Origin: Geodermatophilus arenarius
GTDB lineage: Bacteria; Actinomycetota; Actinomycetes; Mycobacteriales; Geodermatophilaceae
Direction: 5' to 3'
DNA: 64,000 nucleotides
Assembly: GCF_042654585.1 (NCBI RefSeq)
Contig: NZ_JBHSGR010000003.1
Coordinates: 160,793-224,792, forward strand
The notes beneath the pieces were generated by a model. The model was given only the letters and a program-made list of their open reading frames with translations, had not been told where the DNA came from and did no database searches. Position numbers and translations under genes: made by a program. Positions 1 to 8,216 of this stretch are shown one piece after another (the first letter of the stretch is position 1; every line of letters starts with the position of its first letter).

Positions 1-21
1 GTCGTGCGGGTCTGAGGCCGC

Positions 22-918
22 TCAGTCGCCGTCCGGCGCCGGCGGCGGGCTGCCCCCGACCGGCTCGACCGCGCTGCGCTCGAGCAGCCGGTTGGCGCTG
101 ACCAGGGTGATGCCGCGGTCGGCGACCTGCTGCAGCGCGGACGGCAGCGCCCGCACCTCCAGCTCGCGCCGCTCGGCCAGCGCGACGGCGAAGGCGGCCC
201 GCGGGTCGAAGGTGCCGCGGCCGATGCCGTCGTGCAGGCCCAGGACGTCCCCGGCGGTGACGGTCTGCCCCATGTAGTCCTCGATCTCGGTCACCTCCTT
301 CCGGTCGCCCGGGCCGCGGGTGACCGACCAGATGAAGGTGTCGTAGCCGAGCTCGGCGGCGATGCGCAGCGCGTAGCCGGTGAGCTCACCGCGGGGCGGC
401 CGGAAGCTGGTGAACGGCTGTCCGAGGAGGGCCTCGATCTCGTCCTTGCAGCGCACCATCTCCTCCCGGGTCTCCTGCTGGGTGAGCGTGGTGAGGTCCC
501 GGTGCGTCCAGGTGTGGTTGCCGATCTCGTGCCCGGCGGCGACGACGTCGCGCAGCACGTCGGGGTGGTGGACGCCGTTCCAGCCCATGACGTTGAACGT
601 CGCGGTGACGCCGGCCCGGTCGAGCGCGTCGAGGATCCGCGGGGTGTACTCCGGCGTCGGCCCGTCGTCGAAGGTGATCGCCGCGACCGGCTCGGAGACC
701 GTGGTGTTCCAGACGACGCGGCGGGTGCCGAGCCGGGCGACGCCCTCGCCCTCGTCCGCCGCGCCGGCGGCCTCGAAGAAGCGCTCCTCGGCGCGCGCCG
801 TCGCCCGGCGCCGGACCTCGTCGTCCTCGGTCGCGACGAGCACGCCGCCGGTGGCGCCCACCGCCAGTCCGGCCGCGCCCGCTCCGGCGCCCAGGAGGAA
901 CCCGCGTCGCGTCGTCAT
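22..918 (-). CDS. Tat-exported polysaccharide deacetylase (NodB domain)
   Basis: Predicted extracytoplasmic carbohydrate esterase 4 enzyme removing N-acetyl (or O-acetyl) groups from peptidoglycan or another polysaccharide. The N-terminus MTTRRGFLLGAG is a twin-arginine signal followed by a Gly/Ala-rich hydrophobic stretch, so export by Tat is likely. The NodB core starts near residue 78: motif 1 is TFDDGP, motif 2 is HEIGNHTWTH with the metal-binding histidines, and motif 3 is RPPRGE, so the metal site and catalytic base look intact. At 298 residues it is a single-domain enzyme of normal size. The ATG at 916-918 has only a weak ribosome site. The substrate cannot be told from sequence. The 21 bases downstream of its stop, at the window edge, are too short to assign. 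Confidence 0.9.
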   Translation of the reverse strand: MTTRRGFLLGAGAGAAGLAVGATGGVLVATEDDEVRRRATARAEERFFEAAGAADEGEGVARLGTRRVVWNTTVSEPVAAITFDDGPTPEYTPRILDALDRAGVTATFNVMGWNGVHHPDVLRDVVAAGHEIGNHTWTHRDLTTLTQQETREEMVRCKDEIEALLGQPFTSFRPPRGELTGYALRIAAELGYDTFIWSVTRGPGDRKEVTEIEDYMGQTVTAGDVLGLHDGIGRGTFDPRAAFAVALAERRELEVRALPSALQQVADRGITLVSANRLLERSAVEPVGGSPPPAPDGD

Positions 919-1062
919 GGAGAGGTCCTAGACCCGGGGCGGGGGCGCTGGGAACCACCGGGAGCGACCGGTCTCGTTCCGCTGTGGTCCGCGCTGCCGG
1001 ATCGCGCGGGCGGGCGCAGGCTGGCCGGGGTGCCGCACGGTGCGGCGCGGGAGGAGGACCGC

Positions 1063-1821
1063 ATGACCGACGCCGGCCGACCACTGTCCGGGAGGGTCGC
1101 CCTGGTCACCGGGGCGTCGTCGGGGATCGGGGAGGCGACCGCGGTCGCGCTCGCGGAGGCCGGCGCCGCCGTGGCGATCGGTGCCCGCCGGGCCGACCGG
1201 CTCGACGCGCTGGCGGGGAAGCTGCGCGACGACGGCGCCCGCGTGCTGACGCTCGACCTGGACGTGACCGACGAGGCGTCCTGCCGGGCCGCCGTCGCCC
1301 GGACCCGGGAGGAGCTCGGCGGGCTCGACGTCCTGGTCAACAACGCCGGCGTGATGCTGCTCGGCACGATCGTCGGCGCCGACGTCGAGGACTGGCGGCG
1401 GATGCTGTCCACCAACGTGCTCGGCCTGATGTACATGACGCACGCGGCGATCGACGGCATGGTCGAGCAGGGCTCCGGCGACGTCGTGAACGTCTCGAGC
1501 GTCGCCGGCCGCACCGCCCGCAAGGGCGCCGGCGTCTACAACGCCAGCAAGTGGGCGGTGAACGCCTTCAGCGAGTCGCTGCGCCAGGAGGTGACCACCC
1601 GGGGCGTGCGGATCTCCCTCGTCGAGCCGGGCGCGGTGGCCACCGAGCTCACCGACCACATCACCCAGCCCGACGCCAAGGCCGCCTCGGTGCGGATGTA
1701 CACCGAGATGACGCCGCTGCAGGCCGGGGACGTCGCGCGGGCGATCACCTACGTCGTCAGCCAGCCGCCGCACGTGGCGGTCAACGAGGTCCTCGTCCGC
1801 CCCACCGCCCAGGAGCGCTGA
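1063..1821 (+). CDS. SDR family oxidoreductase
   Basis: Classical short-chain dehydrogenase/reductase of 252 residues. It has the nucleotide-binding TGASSGIGEA motif, the NNAG structural motif, and the catalytic Ser of the NVSS segment followed by Tyr and Lys of YNASKWA. The PGAVATEL segment is typical of the family. The motif TGxxxGIG and the basic residues after it (GARRADR) suggest NADP(H), but the substrate is unknown. The start is the ATG at 1063, preceded by a strong GAGGAGG at 1051-1057. It is convergent with the MurA-like gene and separated from it by a strong hairpin. A single-gene unit is likely. Confidence 0.9.
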   Translation: MTDAGRPLSGRVALVTGASSGIGEATAVALAEAGAAVAIGARRADRLDALAGKLRDDGARVLTLDLDVTDEASCRAAVARTREELGGLDVLVNNAGVMLLGTIVGADVEDWRRMLSTNVLGLMYMTHAAIDGMVEQGSGDVVNVSSVAGRTARKGAGVYNASKWAVNAFSESLRQEVTTRGVRISLVEPGAVATELTDHITQPDAKAASVRMYTEMTPLQAGDVARAITYVVSQPPHVAVNEVLVRPTAQER

Positions 1822-1880
1822 GGCACGGGAGGCCGTCCGCACGTGCCGGTCGTCGACACGTGCGGACGGCTCCCGGTGCC
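1822..1880. terminator. Bidirectional hairpin terminator
   Basis: An almost perfect inverted repeat begins right after the SDR stop: arms 1822-1845 and 1857-1880 (24 bases each, few mismatches, core CCGTCCGCACGTG) with an 11-base loop. It lies between two convergent stops (1821 and 1885), so it can serve both genes. There is no T tract, as is common in high-GC actinobacteria. Confidence 0.8.
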
Positions 1881-1884
1881 GCGT

Positions 1885-3471
1885 TCAGTCGGAGAAGACC
1901 TCGATGGAGGCGCCCATCTCGACCAGGCGCTCGTAGAGGTGCTCGTAGCCGCGGGCGATGATGTCGACGTTGCGCAGCACCGACGTGCCGCGCGCGGCCA
2001 GCATCGCCAGCAGGATGCAGACCGCGGGCCGCAGCGCCGGCGGGCAGACGACCTCGGCGCTGCGCCAGCGGGTCGGGCCGGTGACGAGCACCCGGTGCGG
2101 GTCCATGAGCCGGACGTCGGCGCCCAGCCGGGTCAGGTCCGACAGGTGGATCGCGCGGTTGTCGTAGACCCAGTCGTGGATGAGCGTCGAGCCGGTGGCC
2201 GAGGCGGCGATGACCGCGAAGAACGGCAGGTTGTCGATGTTCAGGCCCGGGAACGGCATCGGGTGGATCTTGTCGATCGGGGCCTTGAGCTGCGACGGGC
2301 GGATGGTGACGTCGGCCAGCCGGGTGTGCCCGTTGTCGGCCAGGTACTCCGGCGACAGCTCGTAGCGCAGCCCCATCTCGGCCAGCACCGCCAGCTCGAT
2401 CTCGAGGAACTCGATGGGCGCGCGGCGGACGGTCAGCTCGGACTCGGTGACGATGCCGGCGGTCAGCAGGCTCATCGCCTCGACCGGGTCCTCGCTGATC
2501 GTGTAGTCGACGTCGGCGTCGAGCACCGCCCGGCCGGTCACGGTGAGCGTCGTCGTCCCGAGGCCCTCGACGTCGACGCCGAGCAGCTGCAGGTACAGGC
2601 ACAGGTCCTGGACCATGTAGTTCGAGCTGGCGTTGCGGATGACCGTGGTGCCCTCGGTGCGGGCGGCGGCCAGCAGCGCGTTCTCGGTCACGGTGTCGCC
2701 GCGCTCGGTCAGCACGATGGTGCGCCGCGCGGTGGCCCGCGGGTCGACGGTGGCGTGGTACTCACCGGCGTGCGCCTCGACGTCCAGGCCGAACGGGCGC
2801 AGCGCGATCATGTGCGGCTCGACGGTGCGGGTGCCGAGGTCGCAGCCGCCGGCGTAGGGCAGCCGGAACGAGCGGGCCCGGTGCAGCAGCGGGCCGAGGA
2901 ACATGATGATGCTGCGCGTCCGGCGGGCGGCGTCGGCGTCGATGCCGGCCAGGTCGAGCTGGTCGGGGACCTGCAGGGTCAGGTCGCGGCCGGTCCCGTC
3001 CCAGGTGGCCGCCACGCCGATCGAGCGCAGCACGTCGAGGATCCGGTCCACCTCGACGATGCGGGCCACGTTGCGCAGCGTCGTCCGGCCGCGGTTGAGC
3101 AGGGCGGCGCACAGCAGCGCGACGGCGGCGTTCTTCGACGACTTCACCGTCACGCTGCCGCGCAGCGGCGTGCCGCCGGTGACCCGCAGGTGGGTGGGGC
3201 CGGCCGGGCCGACGCTGATCAGCTCGCTCTCGAGCGCCTCGGAGAGCCGGCCGAGCAGGTCGAGGGTGAGGTTCTGCCCGCCCTGCTCGATCCGGGCGAT
3301 CGCGCTCTGGCTGGTGCCCAGCCGCTCGGCGAGTTGCTGCTGGGTCAGCCCGCGGTGCCGACGGGCGTCGCGGACCAGCAGGCCGATGCGCTGCATGGCG
3401 CTGGCCGCGGAGGAGGGGGCGGGGGAGAGGGGGGTGGTCGTGGTCTCGGCCGGGAGCTCGGTCGCCGTCAC
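1885..3471 (-). CDS. XRE helix-turn-helix domain fused to a MurA-like enolpyruvyl transferase
   Basis: Two-part protein. About residues 25-85 form an XRE-type HTH (RDARRHRGLTQQQLAERLG, then SQSAIARIEQGG). The remaining ~420 residues are an EPSP/MurA fold. MurA landmarks are present: SSKNAAVA (substrate Lys-Asn pair), GGCDLGTR with the Cys and Arg corresponding to E. coli Cys115 and Arg120, and a C-terminal ARGYEHLYERL block. The PFPTDMQ region is altered to PFPGLNIDN, and RPVDLH to RTVEPH, so it is a divergent paralogue rather than the housekeeping enzyme; a fosfomycin-sensitive type Cys is retained. GTG at 3471 is chosen because a TACCGT -10-like element sits 8 bases upstream (leaderless start); ATG at 3396 is the alternative. 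The DNA-binding domain suggests autoregulation or a sensor of UDP-GlcNAc. Confidence 0.85.
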   Translation of the reverse strand: MTATELPAETTTTPLSPAPSSAASAMQRIGLLVRDARRHRGLTQQQLAERLGTSQSAIARIEQGGQNLTLDLLGRLSEALESELISVGPAGPTHLRVTGGTPLRGSVTVKSSKNAAVALLCAALLNRGRTTLRNVARIVEVDRILDVLRSIGVAATWDGTGRDLTLQVPDQLDLAGIDADAARRTRSIIMFLGPLLHRARSFRLPYAGGCDLGTRTVEPHMIALRPFGLDVEAHAGEYHATVDPRATARRTIVLTERGDTVTENALLAAARTEGTTVIRNASSNYMVQDLCLYLQLLGVDVEGLGTTTLTVTGRAVLDADVDYTISEDPVEAMSLLTAGIVTESELTVRRAPIEFLEIELAVLAEMGLRYELSPEYLADNGHTRLADVTIRPSQLKAPIDKIHPMPFPGLNIDNLPFFAVIAASATGSTLIHDWVYDNRAIHLSDLTRLGADVRLMDPHRVLVTGPTRWRSAEVVCPPALRPAVCILLAMLAARGTSVLRNVDIIARGYEHLYERLVEMGASIEVFSD

Positions 3472-3482
3472 GGTCGGGAACG

Positions 3483-3502
3483 GTATCTCGCACGTGAGAT
3501 AC
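3483..3502. promoter_or_regulatory. Palindromic operator candidate GTATCTC-N6-GAGATAC
   Basis: Perfect 7-base inverted repeat with a 6-base spacer, in the intergenic region between the divergent XRE-MurA gene and the NAD(P)-binding gene at 3558. It overlaps the region where a -10 element for the XRE-MurA gene would lie, and is one of few AT-containing tracts nearby. Symmetry and size suit an XRE dimer. Assignment of the fused XRE domain as the ligand is inference. Confidence 0.55.
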
Positions 3503-3557
3503 GACTGCTGCGGCACGCCGGTGGAACGGGAAGGACCGGTCCGGCCAGACTGCACCC

Positions 3558-4310
3558 ATGGACGTCGTGGTCACCGGAGGTACGGGGAGGCTGGGCCGGG
3601 TCCTGGTCCCGTCGCTGCAGGCGGCGGGGCACCAGGTGCGGCAGGTGTCGAGGCGGGGGACCGGCCCGGGAGGGGTGCGGGCCGACCTGGCCACCGGCCG
3701 GGACCTCGCGACGGCGGTGCGCGGCGCCGAGGTGGTCGTGCACGCCGCCACCGACCCGCGGGGCAACCCGTGGCAGGTCGACGTCGCCGGCACCCGGCGG
3801 CTGGTGCAGGCGCTGGACCGTGACCGGCTGCGGCACCTGGTGCACGTGTCGATCGTCGGCGTCGACCGGGTGCCGTGGAACTACTACCGGGCCAAGTTCG
3901 CCGCCGAGCAGGTGGCCCTGGCCTCGGGACTGCCGGTGACCATCGTGCGGATCACCCAGTGGCACGACTTCGTCGACGACATGCTCGGCACCGCCCGCCG
4001 CGGGCCGGTGCTGATCGTGCCGATGGGCTGGAGCGCCGCGCCGGTCGACGTCGGGGAGGCGGCCGGGTTCCTCACCGAGGTCGTCGCCGGGGCCCCGTCC
4101 GGCGGGGAGGTCGTCGAGTTCGGCGGGCCCGAGGACCTCTCGGCCGCCGACCTCGCCCACGCGTGGGTGGCGGCCCGCGAGCCCTCGGTGCGGGTGGTGG
4201 CCACCCCGCTGCCGGGCCGGCTGTCGGCCGCCTTCCGCGAGGGCGGCGTGCTCCCCGGCCCGCAGGCGGCGCGCGGGCGGGTCACCTACGCCGAGCACCT
4301 CCGGAGCTGA
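3558..4310 (+). CDS. NAD(P)H-binding atypical SDR / NmrA-like protein
   Basis: 250-residue Rossmann protein of the extended/atypical SDR class. It opens with VVVTGGTGRLGR, a TGxxGxxG dinucleotide-binding loop, followed by VSRRG, which would hold an NADP phosphate. VVHAATDPRGNPWQVDVAGTRRLVQAL matches the epimerase/NmrA pattern of a bound nucleotide and helix, and YYRAKFAAEQ carries a YxxxK-like pair. Similar proteins are annotated NAD(P)H azoreductase-like or NmrA-type and may be redox sensors or enzymes on unknown substrates. The ATG at 3558 has a CAGACT hexamer 6 bases upstream and no ribosome site, so a leaderless transcript is plausible. It is divergent from the XRE-MurA gene and may share its operator. 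Confidence 0.8.
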   Translation: MDVVVTGGTGRLGRVLVPSLQAAGHQVRQVSRRGTGPGGVRADLATGRDLATAVRGAEVVVHAATDPRGNPWQVDVAGTRRLVQALDRDRLRHLVHVSIVGVDRVPWNYYRAKFAAEQVALASGLPVTIVRITQWHDFVDDMLGTARRGPVLIVPMGWSAAPVDVGEAAGFLTEVVAGAPSGGEVVEFGGPEDLSAADLAHAWVAAREPSVRVVATPLPGRLSAAFREGGVLPGPQAARGRVTYAEHLRS

Positions 4311-4410
4311 GCGCGCCGTCCCTGCCGATCTCCGCAAGGGGAGCGCCAGGTCGAGGGCGAGGTCCGGAAACCGCCGGTGTGCGGGCACGCGCGGCCCCTA
4401 CGGTCGGCTG

Positions 4411-5325
4411 GTGCCCGCCCGCCCGGTGTCCCTGCCCGTCCTCGCCGCCGTCGCCGTCACCGTCCTCGCCTGGGCCTCGGCCTTCATCGGCATCCGCGCT
4501 GTCGGCGCCGACCTGTCCCCGGGCGCGCTGGCGCTGGGGCGGCTGCTGGTCGGGACGGCGGTGCTCGCGCTGCTGTCGCTCGGCCGCGGCTGGGTCGCCC
4601 CCACCCGCCGCGAGTGGGGGCTGCTGGCGGTCTGCGGGGTCGGCTGGTTCGCCGTCTACAACGTCGCCCTCAACGCCGCCGAGCGGCACCTGGACGCCGG
4701 GACGACGGCGATGCTGGTCAACATCGGCCCGATCCTGATCGCGGTGCTCGCCGGGGTGTGGCTGCACGAGGGCTTCCCGCGCCGGCTGGTCGCCGGCCTC
4801 GCCGTCGCCTTCGCCGGGGTGCTGCTCATCGGGGCGGCCGGCCGGGGGAGCGGCGGCGACCTGGTCGGGGTGCTGCTGTGCCTGGTCGCGGCGGTGACCT
4901 ACGCCGTCGGCGTGGTGGCGCAGAAGCCGGTGCTGCGCCGGCTGCCGCCGCTGCAGGTGACCGCGACCGCCTGCGCGATCGGGGCGGCGTGCTGCCTGCC
5001 GTGGGCCGGGGCGCTGGTGTCCGACCTGGCCGCCGCGCCAGCGTCCTCGGTGCTGGGGACGGTCTACCTGGGCGTCGTCCCGACGGCGCTGGCGTTCAGC
5101 ACCTGGGCCTACGCGCTGGCCCGCACGGAGGCCGGCCGGCTCGGCGTCACGACGTACCTGGTGCCGCCGCTGGTCGTCGTCCTCGGGTGGGTGCTGCTGG
5201 ACGAGGTGCCGCCGGCGCTCGCCGTCGCCGGGGGTGCGGTGTGCCTGGCGGGAGTGGCGCTGTCCCGGCGCCGCGGCCCGGTGCGGCAGCCGGAGCCGGT
5301 GCTGGAGGCGGCCGCTCAGAGGTAG
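4411..5325 (+). CDS. EamA (DMT superfamily) transporter
   Basis: 304-residue integral membrane protein with about ten hydrophobic segments arranged as two EamA repeats of five helices. The first repeat begins LAAVAVTVLAWASAFIGIRAV, the second runs from about residue 150 (VGVLLCLVAAVTYAVGVV), and there are short polar loops. The ALALGRLLVG and LGVVPTALAFSTWAYALAR segments are typical of RhaT/YdcZ-like exporters. The family exports metabolites, often amino acids or purines; this substrate is unknown. GTG at 4411 is chosen: a TACGGT element lies 6 bases upstream, consistent with leaderless transcription. Its 3' end overlaps the convergent small gene by 10 bases. Confidence 0.88.
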   Translation: MPARPVSLPVLAAVAVTVLAWASAFIGIRAVGADLSPGALALGRLLVGTAVLALLSLGRGWVAPTRREWGLLAVCGVGWFAVYNVALNAAERHLDAGTTAMLVNIGPILIAVLAGVWLHEGFPRRLVAGLAVAFAGVLLIGAAGRGSGGDLVGVLLCLVAAVTYAVGVVAQKPVLRRLPPLQVTATACAIGAACCLPWAGALVSDLAAAPASSVLGTVYLGVVPTALAFSTWAYALARTEAGRLGVTTYLVPPLVVVLGWVLLDEVPPALAVAGGAVCLAGVALSRRRGPVRQPEPVLEAAAQR

Positions 5326-5504
5326 GCGCGGGGGTCCACCGCGGGCGGCAGCTCCCCGGGCACGATCCGCCGGCCGGTGACCGCCGTGGGGATCAGCCGC
5401 ACCCGGTGCCCGTGCTCGCCGGGCGCCCACGGCTCGAGGCCCGTGGCCCGCGTGCGCGCGACCAGGTCGGCGCGGTGCTCGGGGCCCACCTCCTCGGCGG
5501 TCAC
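5316..5504 (-). CDS. Small hypothetical protein
   Basis: Short frame of 62 residues from a GTG at 5504, reading MTAEEVGPEHRADLVARTRA and ending with IPTAVTGRRIVPGELPPAVDPRAYL. Its codon pattern is coding-like (strong third-position GC) and its stop lies inside the end of the convergent EamA gene. No signal peptide, membrane segment or known motif is visible. A longer version from an ATG farther upstream would run into the DUF998 gene region and is disfavoured. Function unknown. Confidence 0.5.
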   Translation of the reverse strand: MTAEEVGPEHRADLVARTRATGLEPWAPGEHGHRVRLIPTAVTGRRIVPGELPPAVDPRAYL

Positions 5505-5544
5505 GAGCCCATCGTGGCCGTACCCCCGGACGCCCGCGAGCGGG

Positions 5545-6363
5545 TCAGCGCTCCCGGCGCCGGCGGGGGCCGGCCCACGGGTCGTCGGGGTCCAGGTCGT
5601 CGTCGGCGTCGGCCGGGGTCTCCCGGGTCGCATCGGCGCGGCGGGCGGCGGCCTCGAGCGCGTCGTCCCGCTCGGCGGCGCGCTGCGCCCGCTCCAGCCG
5701 CTCCCGCTCGCGCTCCTGCGCCCGCAGCTGCCGCCGGGTCGGGCGGCCGGTGTCGGGCTCCGCGCGGGTCCGGCTGAGCCACCACAGCCCCGCGCCGGCC
5801 AGCGCGAGCCCGACGGGCAGCACGTACGCCGCGGCGCGCTCGGTGCCGCCCTCGCCGAGCAGCTCGACCACCCCGGCGCCGTAGAAGACCGTCATCGCGG
5901 TGGCGAACAGGCCCAGGAGGACCACGGTGGTGCCCAGCGCCTCCGACCACGGCCGCACGGCGTAGGCCAGCGCGATGAGCCCGAGGCCGCCGCCGACCAG
6001 GTACAGCACCGTGCCGGCGGTGTGCAGGCTCGGCGAGGTCAGCCTCGGGAAGACGCCGACCAGCAGCACCCCGAGCGCGGCGACGCCGAGCAGCGCCACC
6101 GCCGGGCGCGCCGCCCGCCCGCGCAGCACCGGCAGCAGCGCCACCGCCCCGGCGCCGATCAGCCCGGCCTGCACCACGAACGAGGCGTTCATCAGCGCGT
6201 GCGCCGGCTGGGTGGCGTCGCCGAGGGCGCTGATGGTGTCGGCCGAGCGCGAGTACGGCAGCACCGACCGCAGCTGCACGACCGTCTCGACGACGAAGAA
6301 CTGCAGGGTCAGCAGCCAGGCGACCGCACCCCAGGTGATCCGCTTGCCGGGCATGCGGCCCAT
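5545..6363 (-). CDS. DUF998 family membrane protein
   Basis: 272 residues. The first ~195 form six to seven transmembrane helices with the DUF998 signatures YSRSADTISALGD, an ALMNASFVVQ segment, and a helix pair FPRLTSPSLHTAGTVLYLVGGG. The last ~75 residues are a highly charged cytoplasmic tail rich in Arg, Glu and Asp (RRQLRAQERERERLERAQRA, then DADDDLDPDDPW), probably a short coiled coil. DUF998 proteins have no settled function. Start is ATG at 6363 or 6354; neither has a clear ribosome site. The tail is longer than in minimal family members. Confidence 0.8.
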   Translation of the reverse strand: MGRMPGKRITWGAVAWLLTLQFFVVETVVQLRSVLPYSRSADTISALGDATQPAHALMNASFVVQAGLIGAGAVALLPVLRGRAARPAVALLGVAALGVLLVGVFPRLTSPSLHTAGTVLYLVGGGLGLIALAYAVRPWSEALGTTVVLLGLFATAMTVFYGAGVVELLGEGGTERAAAYVLPVGLALAGAGLWWLSRTRAEPDTGRPTRRQLRAQERERERLERAQRAAERDDALEAAARRADATRETPADADDDLDPDDPWAGPRRRRER

Positions 6364-6416
6364 GGTCCCAGCCGGTCCCGTGCCCGCCCCTGCCGCCCGC
6401 GCGCGCGGGCGGCGGG

Positions 6417-6830
6417 TCAGCCGAGGTGGGCGAGGACGGCGGCGTGCTGCGCGGGCGTCAGGTAGGAGGGGTTGCTGCCGGCGGGCATGCGGAGCACCTC
6501 GGCGTCGCGGGTGACGGGGTCGCCCAGCAGGTCGCCGCGCGGCACCGGGGCCGCGAGCAGGGTGAGCCGGACGACGACGACCGGCCCGCCCGCGTCCTCG
6601 CCGACCTCCCCGGCGAGCTCCCCGGTCGCGTGCACGCCCGGGCGGTCGGGACCGCTCAGCCACAGCAGGCACGGGTCGCCGGGGCGCATGAGCCCGAGCC
6701 GGTAGGAACGGCGCAGGCAGCGGGAGAACGTCGCCTGCTCCCCGGGGCGCCAGCCGGGGACGACCGCCTCGGGCGGCCGGGCCGTCTTGACCACCCAGCA
6801 GGCGACGTCGGCGGGCCGGAGGCGGGGCAC
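6417..6830 (-). CDS. EVE-domain-like protein
   Basis: 137-residue protein beginning VPRLRPADVACWVVKTARPPE. The CWVVK opening, the SRCLRRSYRLGLMRPGDPCLLWLSGP segment and the later GVHATGELAGEV strand follow the pattern of EVE/ASCH-type (PUA-like) domains, where the first strand carries WxxK and the middle a RPGD..L.Y.S motif. EVE domains bind modified bases in DNA or RNA and occur in restriction and stress proteins. The GTG at 6830 is chosen because an in-frame TGGGAT lies 6 bases upstream. It is divergent from the MFS gene with only 33 bases between the two starts, so both promoters must overlap. The family call is tentative. Confidence 0.55.
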   Translation of the reverse strand: MPRLRPADVACWVVKTARPPEAVVPGWRPGEQATFSRCLRRSYRLGLMRPGDPCLLWLSGPDRPGVHATGELAGEVGEDAGGPVVVVRLTLLAAPVPRGDLLGDPVTRDAEVLRMPAGSNPSYLTPAQHAAVLAHLG

Positions 6831-6863
6831 GGGCCCATCCCAGCAGCCGGGCACGATGGGCGC

Positions 6864-8108
6864 GTGCCGCCCCCGCCCGCCGCCGCGCCGGGCGGGGAGG
6901 AGCCGCTGCCGCCGGGGCACCGGGCCGGCGACGCGGGCCTGCGCCGCGCGTCGGGAGCGGTGTTCCTCGCCGGCGTCGCCGTGTTCGCCGTCCTGTACGC
7001 CCCGCAGGCGCTGCTGCCCGAGCTGACCCGTGCCTTCGCCGTGTCGCCGGCCGCGGCCACGCTGTCGGTCTCGGTGGCGACGGCGGGGCTGGCGCTGGGG
7101 CTGCTCGTGCTCGGCCCGCTGTCGGACCGGATCGGCCGCCGGCCGGTGCTGCGGGCGGCGCTGGCGGTGGCGAGCGGGCTGGCGGTGCTGACCGCGGCGG
7201 CGCCGGCGTGGGAGGCGCTGCTCGTCCTGCGCGGCCTGCAGGGGTTCGCGCTGGCCGGGCTGCCCGCCGTCGGCGTCGCCTACCTCCGCGAGGAGCTGGA
7301 CGCCTCGGTGAGCTCGCGGGCGATCGGGCTGTTCGTCGGCGGCACGGCGATCGGCGGGCTCAGCGGCCGGGTGGTCGCCGGGGCGCTGGCCGACCTCGGC
7401 GGCTGGCGGGCGGCGGTCGGCGGCATCGCCGGGCTCGCGGTGGCGTGCACGGTCGCCGTCTGGGTGCTGCTGCCGGACTCGCGCCGGTTCGTCGCGGTGC
7501 CGCGGGAGACGCCGGTGCTGCACCAGCTCGCGCGCGGCTTCGGCGACCCGGTGCTGCTGGGTCTCTACGGGCTGGCGGCGCTGCTGATGGGCGGGTTCGT
7601 GGCGGTCTACAACGCGGGCACGTTCCGGCTGGAGGCCGAGCCGTACGGGCTGTCGCCCGCGCTGGCCGGGCTGGTGTTCCTGACCTACCTGCTGGGATCG
7701 GTGGCGTCACCGGTCGCCGGGGGCCTGGCCGAGCGGGCCGGGCGGCGGGTGGTGGTCCCGGTGGCGCTGGCGGTGACCGCGGCGGGCCTCGCGCTGACCC
7801 TGGCCGCGCCGCTGGCGCTGGTCGTCACGGGCCTGGGGGTGCTGACGGTCGGCTTCTTCGCCGCGCACGGCGTGGCCAGCGGCTGGGTGGCCGCGCGGGC
7901 GGCGCTGGGGGAGCGGCCGGTCGGCCAGGCCGCCTCGCTGTACTCGTTCTGGTACTACGTCGGCTCGTCGGTGGGCGGCACGCTGGCCGGCCGGGCCTGG
8001 GCGGCGGCGGGGTGGCCGGGCGCGGTGGTGGTCGCGGGCACCGGCATCGGCGGGGCCCTGGTGCTGGCCCTGCTGCTCGGGCGCAGCAGCGCGCCGGGCC
8101 GGGGCTGA
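6864..8108 (+). CDS. MFS transporter
   Basis: 414-residue major facilitator carrier with twelve predicted helices. The loop 2-3 signature GPLSDRIGRRPVL (motif A) is intact, and a second related loop, GGLAERAGRRVVV, occurs after helix 8. The fold resembles the YnfM/Bcr-type drug or metabolite exporters, with AVYNAGTFRLEAEPYGLSPALAG in the second half. The short N-terminus is Pro/Ala-rich and cytoplasmic. The GTG at 6864 has CACGAT 6 bases upstream, suggesting leaderless transcription divergent from the EVE-like gene. Substrate unknown. Confidence 0.88.
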   Translation: MPPPPAAAPGGEEPLPPGHRAGDAGLRRASGAVFLAGVAVFAVLYAPQALLPELTRAFAVSPAAATLSVSVATAGLALGLLVLGPLSDRIGRRPVLRAALAVASGLAVLTAAAPAWEALLVLRGLQGFALAGLPAVGVAYLREELDASVSSRAIGLFVGGTAIGGLSGRVVAGALADLGGWRAAVGGIAGLAVACTVAVWVLLPDSRRFVAVPRETPVLHQLARGFGDPVLLGLYGLAALLMGGFVAVYNAGTFRLEAEPYGLSPALAGLVFLTYLLGSVASPVAGGLAERAGRRVVVPVALAVTAAGLALTLAAPLALVVTGLGVLTVGFFAAHGVASGWVAARAALGERPVGQAASLYSFWYYVGSSVGGTLAGRAWAAAGWPGAVVVAGTGIGGALVLALLLGRSSAPGRG

Positions 8109-8136
8109 GGGGCGGGTGCCGTCCGGCACCCGCCCC
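8109..8136. terminator. GC hairpin terminator after MFS gene
   Basis: Perfect 12-base stem (8109-8120 with 8125-8136, arm GGGGCGGGTGCC) and a 4-base loop, directly after the MFS stop codon. No T tract. It is followed by a second palindromic repeat before the convergent small gene. Confidence 0.85.
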
Positions 8137-8156
8137 CGGGAGATGACGGGCTGTGC

Positions 8157-8212
8157 GGCCCTCCTGCAGGGACCCGCGCGAGCCCAGCGAGGGGTCGGGA
8201 GCAGGAGGGTCC
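8157..8212. repeat. 56-bp palindromic repeat family P1, copy 1 (reverse orientation)
   Basis: A 56-base element with outer arms GGCCCTCCTGC and GCAGGAGGGTCC. Read on the minus strand it matches, base for base over both ends and at the same length, the element at 43243-43298; a half copy lies at 28299-28329. Here it sits between two convergent stops, where it may act as part of a bidirectional terminator. Confidence 0.75.
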
Positions 8213-8216
8213 TCCC

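Noticed and set aside
5316..5633. 105-residue extension of the small gene
   Set aside because: The upstream part is Pro/Arg/Thr low complexity and would overlap the start area of the DUF998 gene tail. GTG 5504 gives a more coding-like product.
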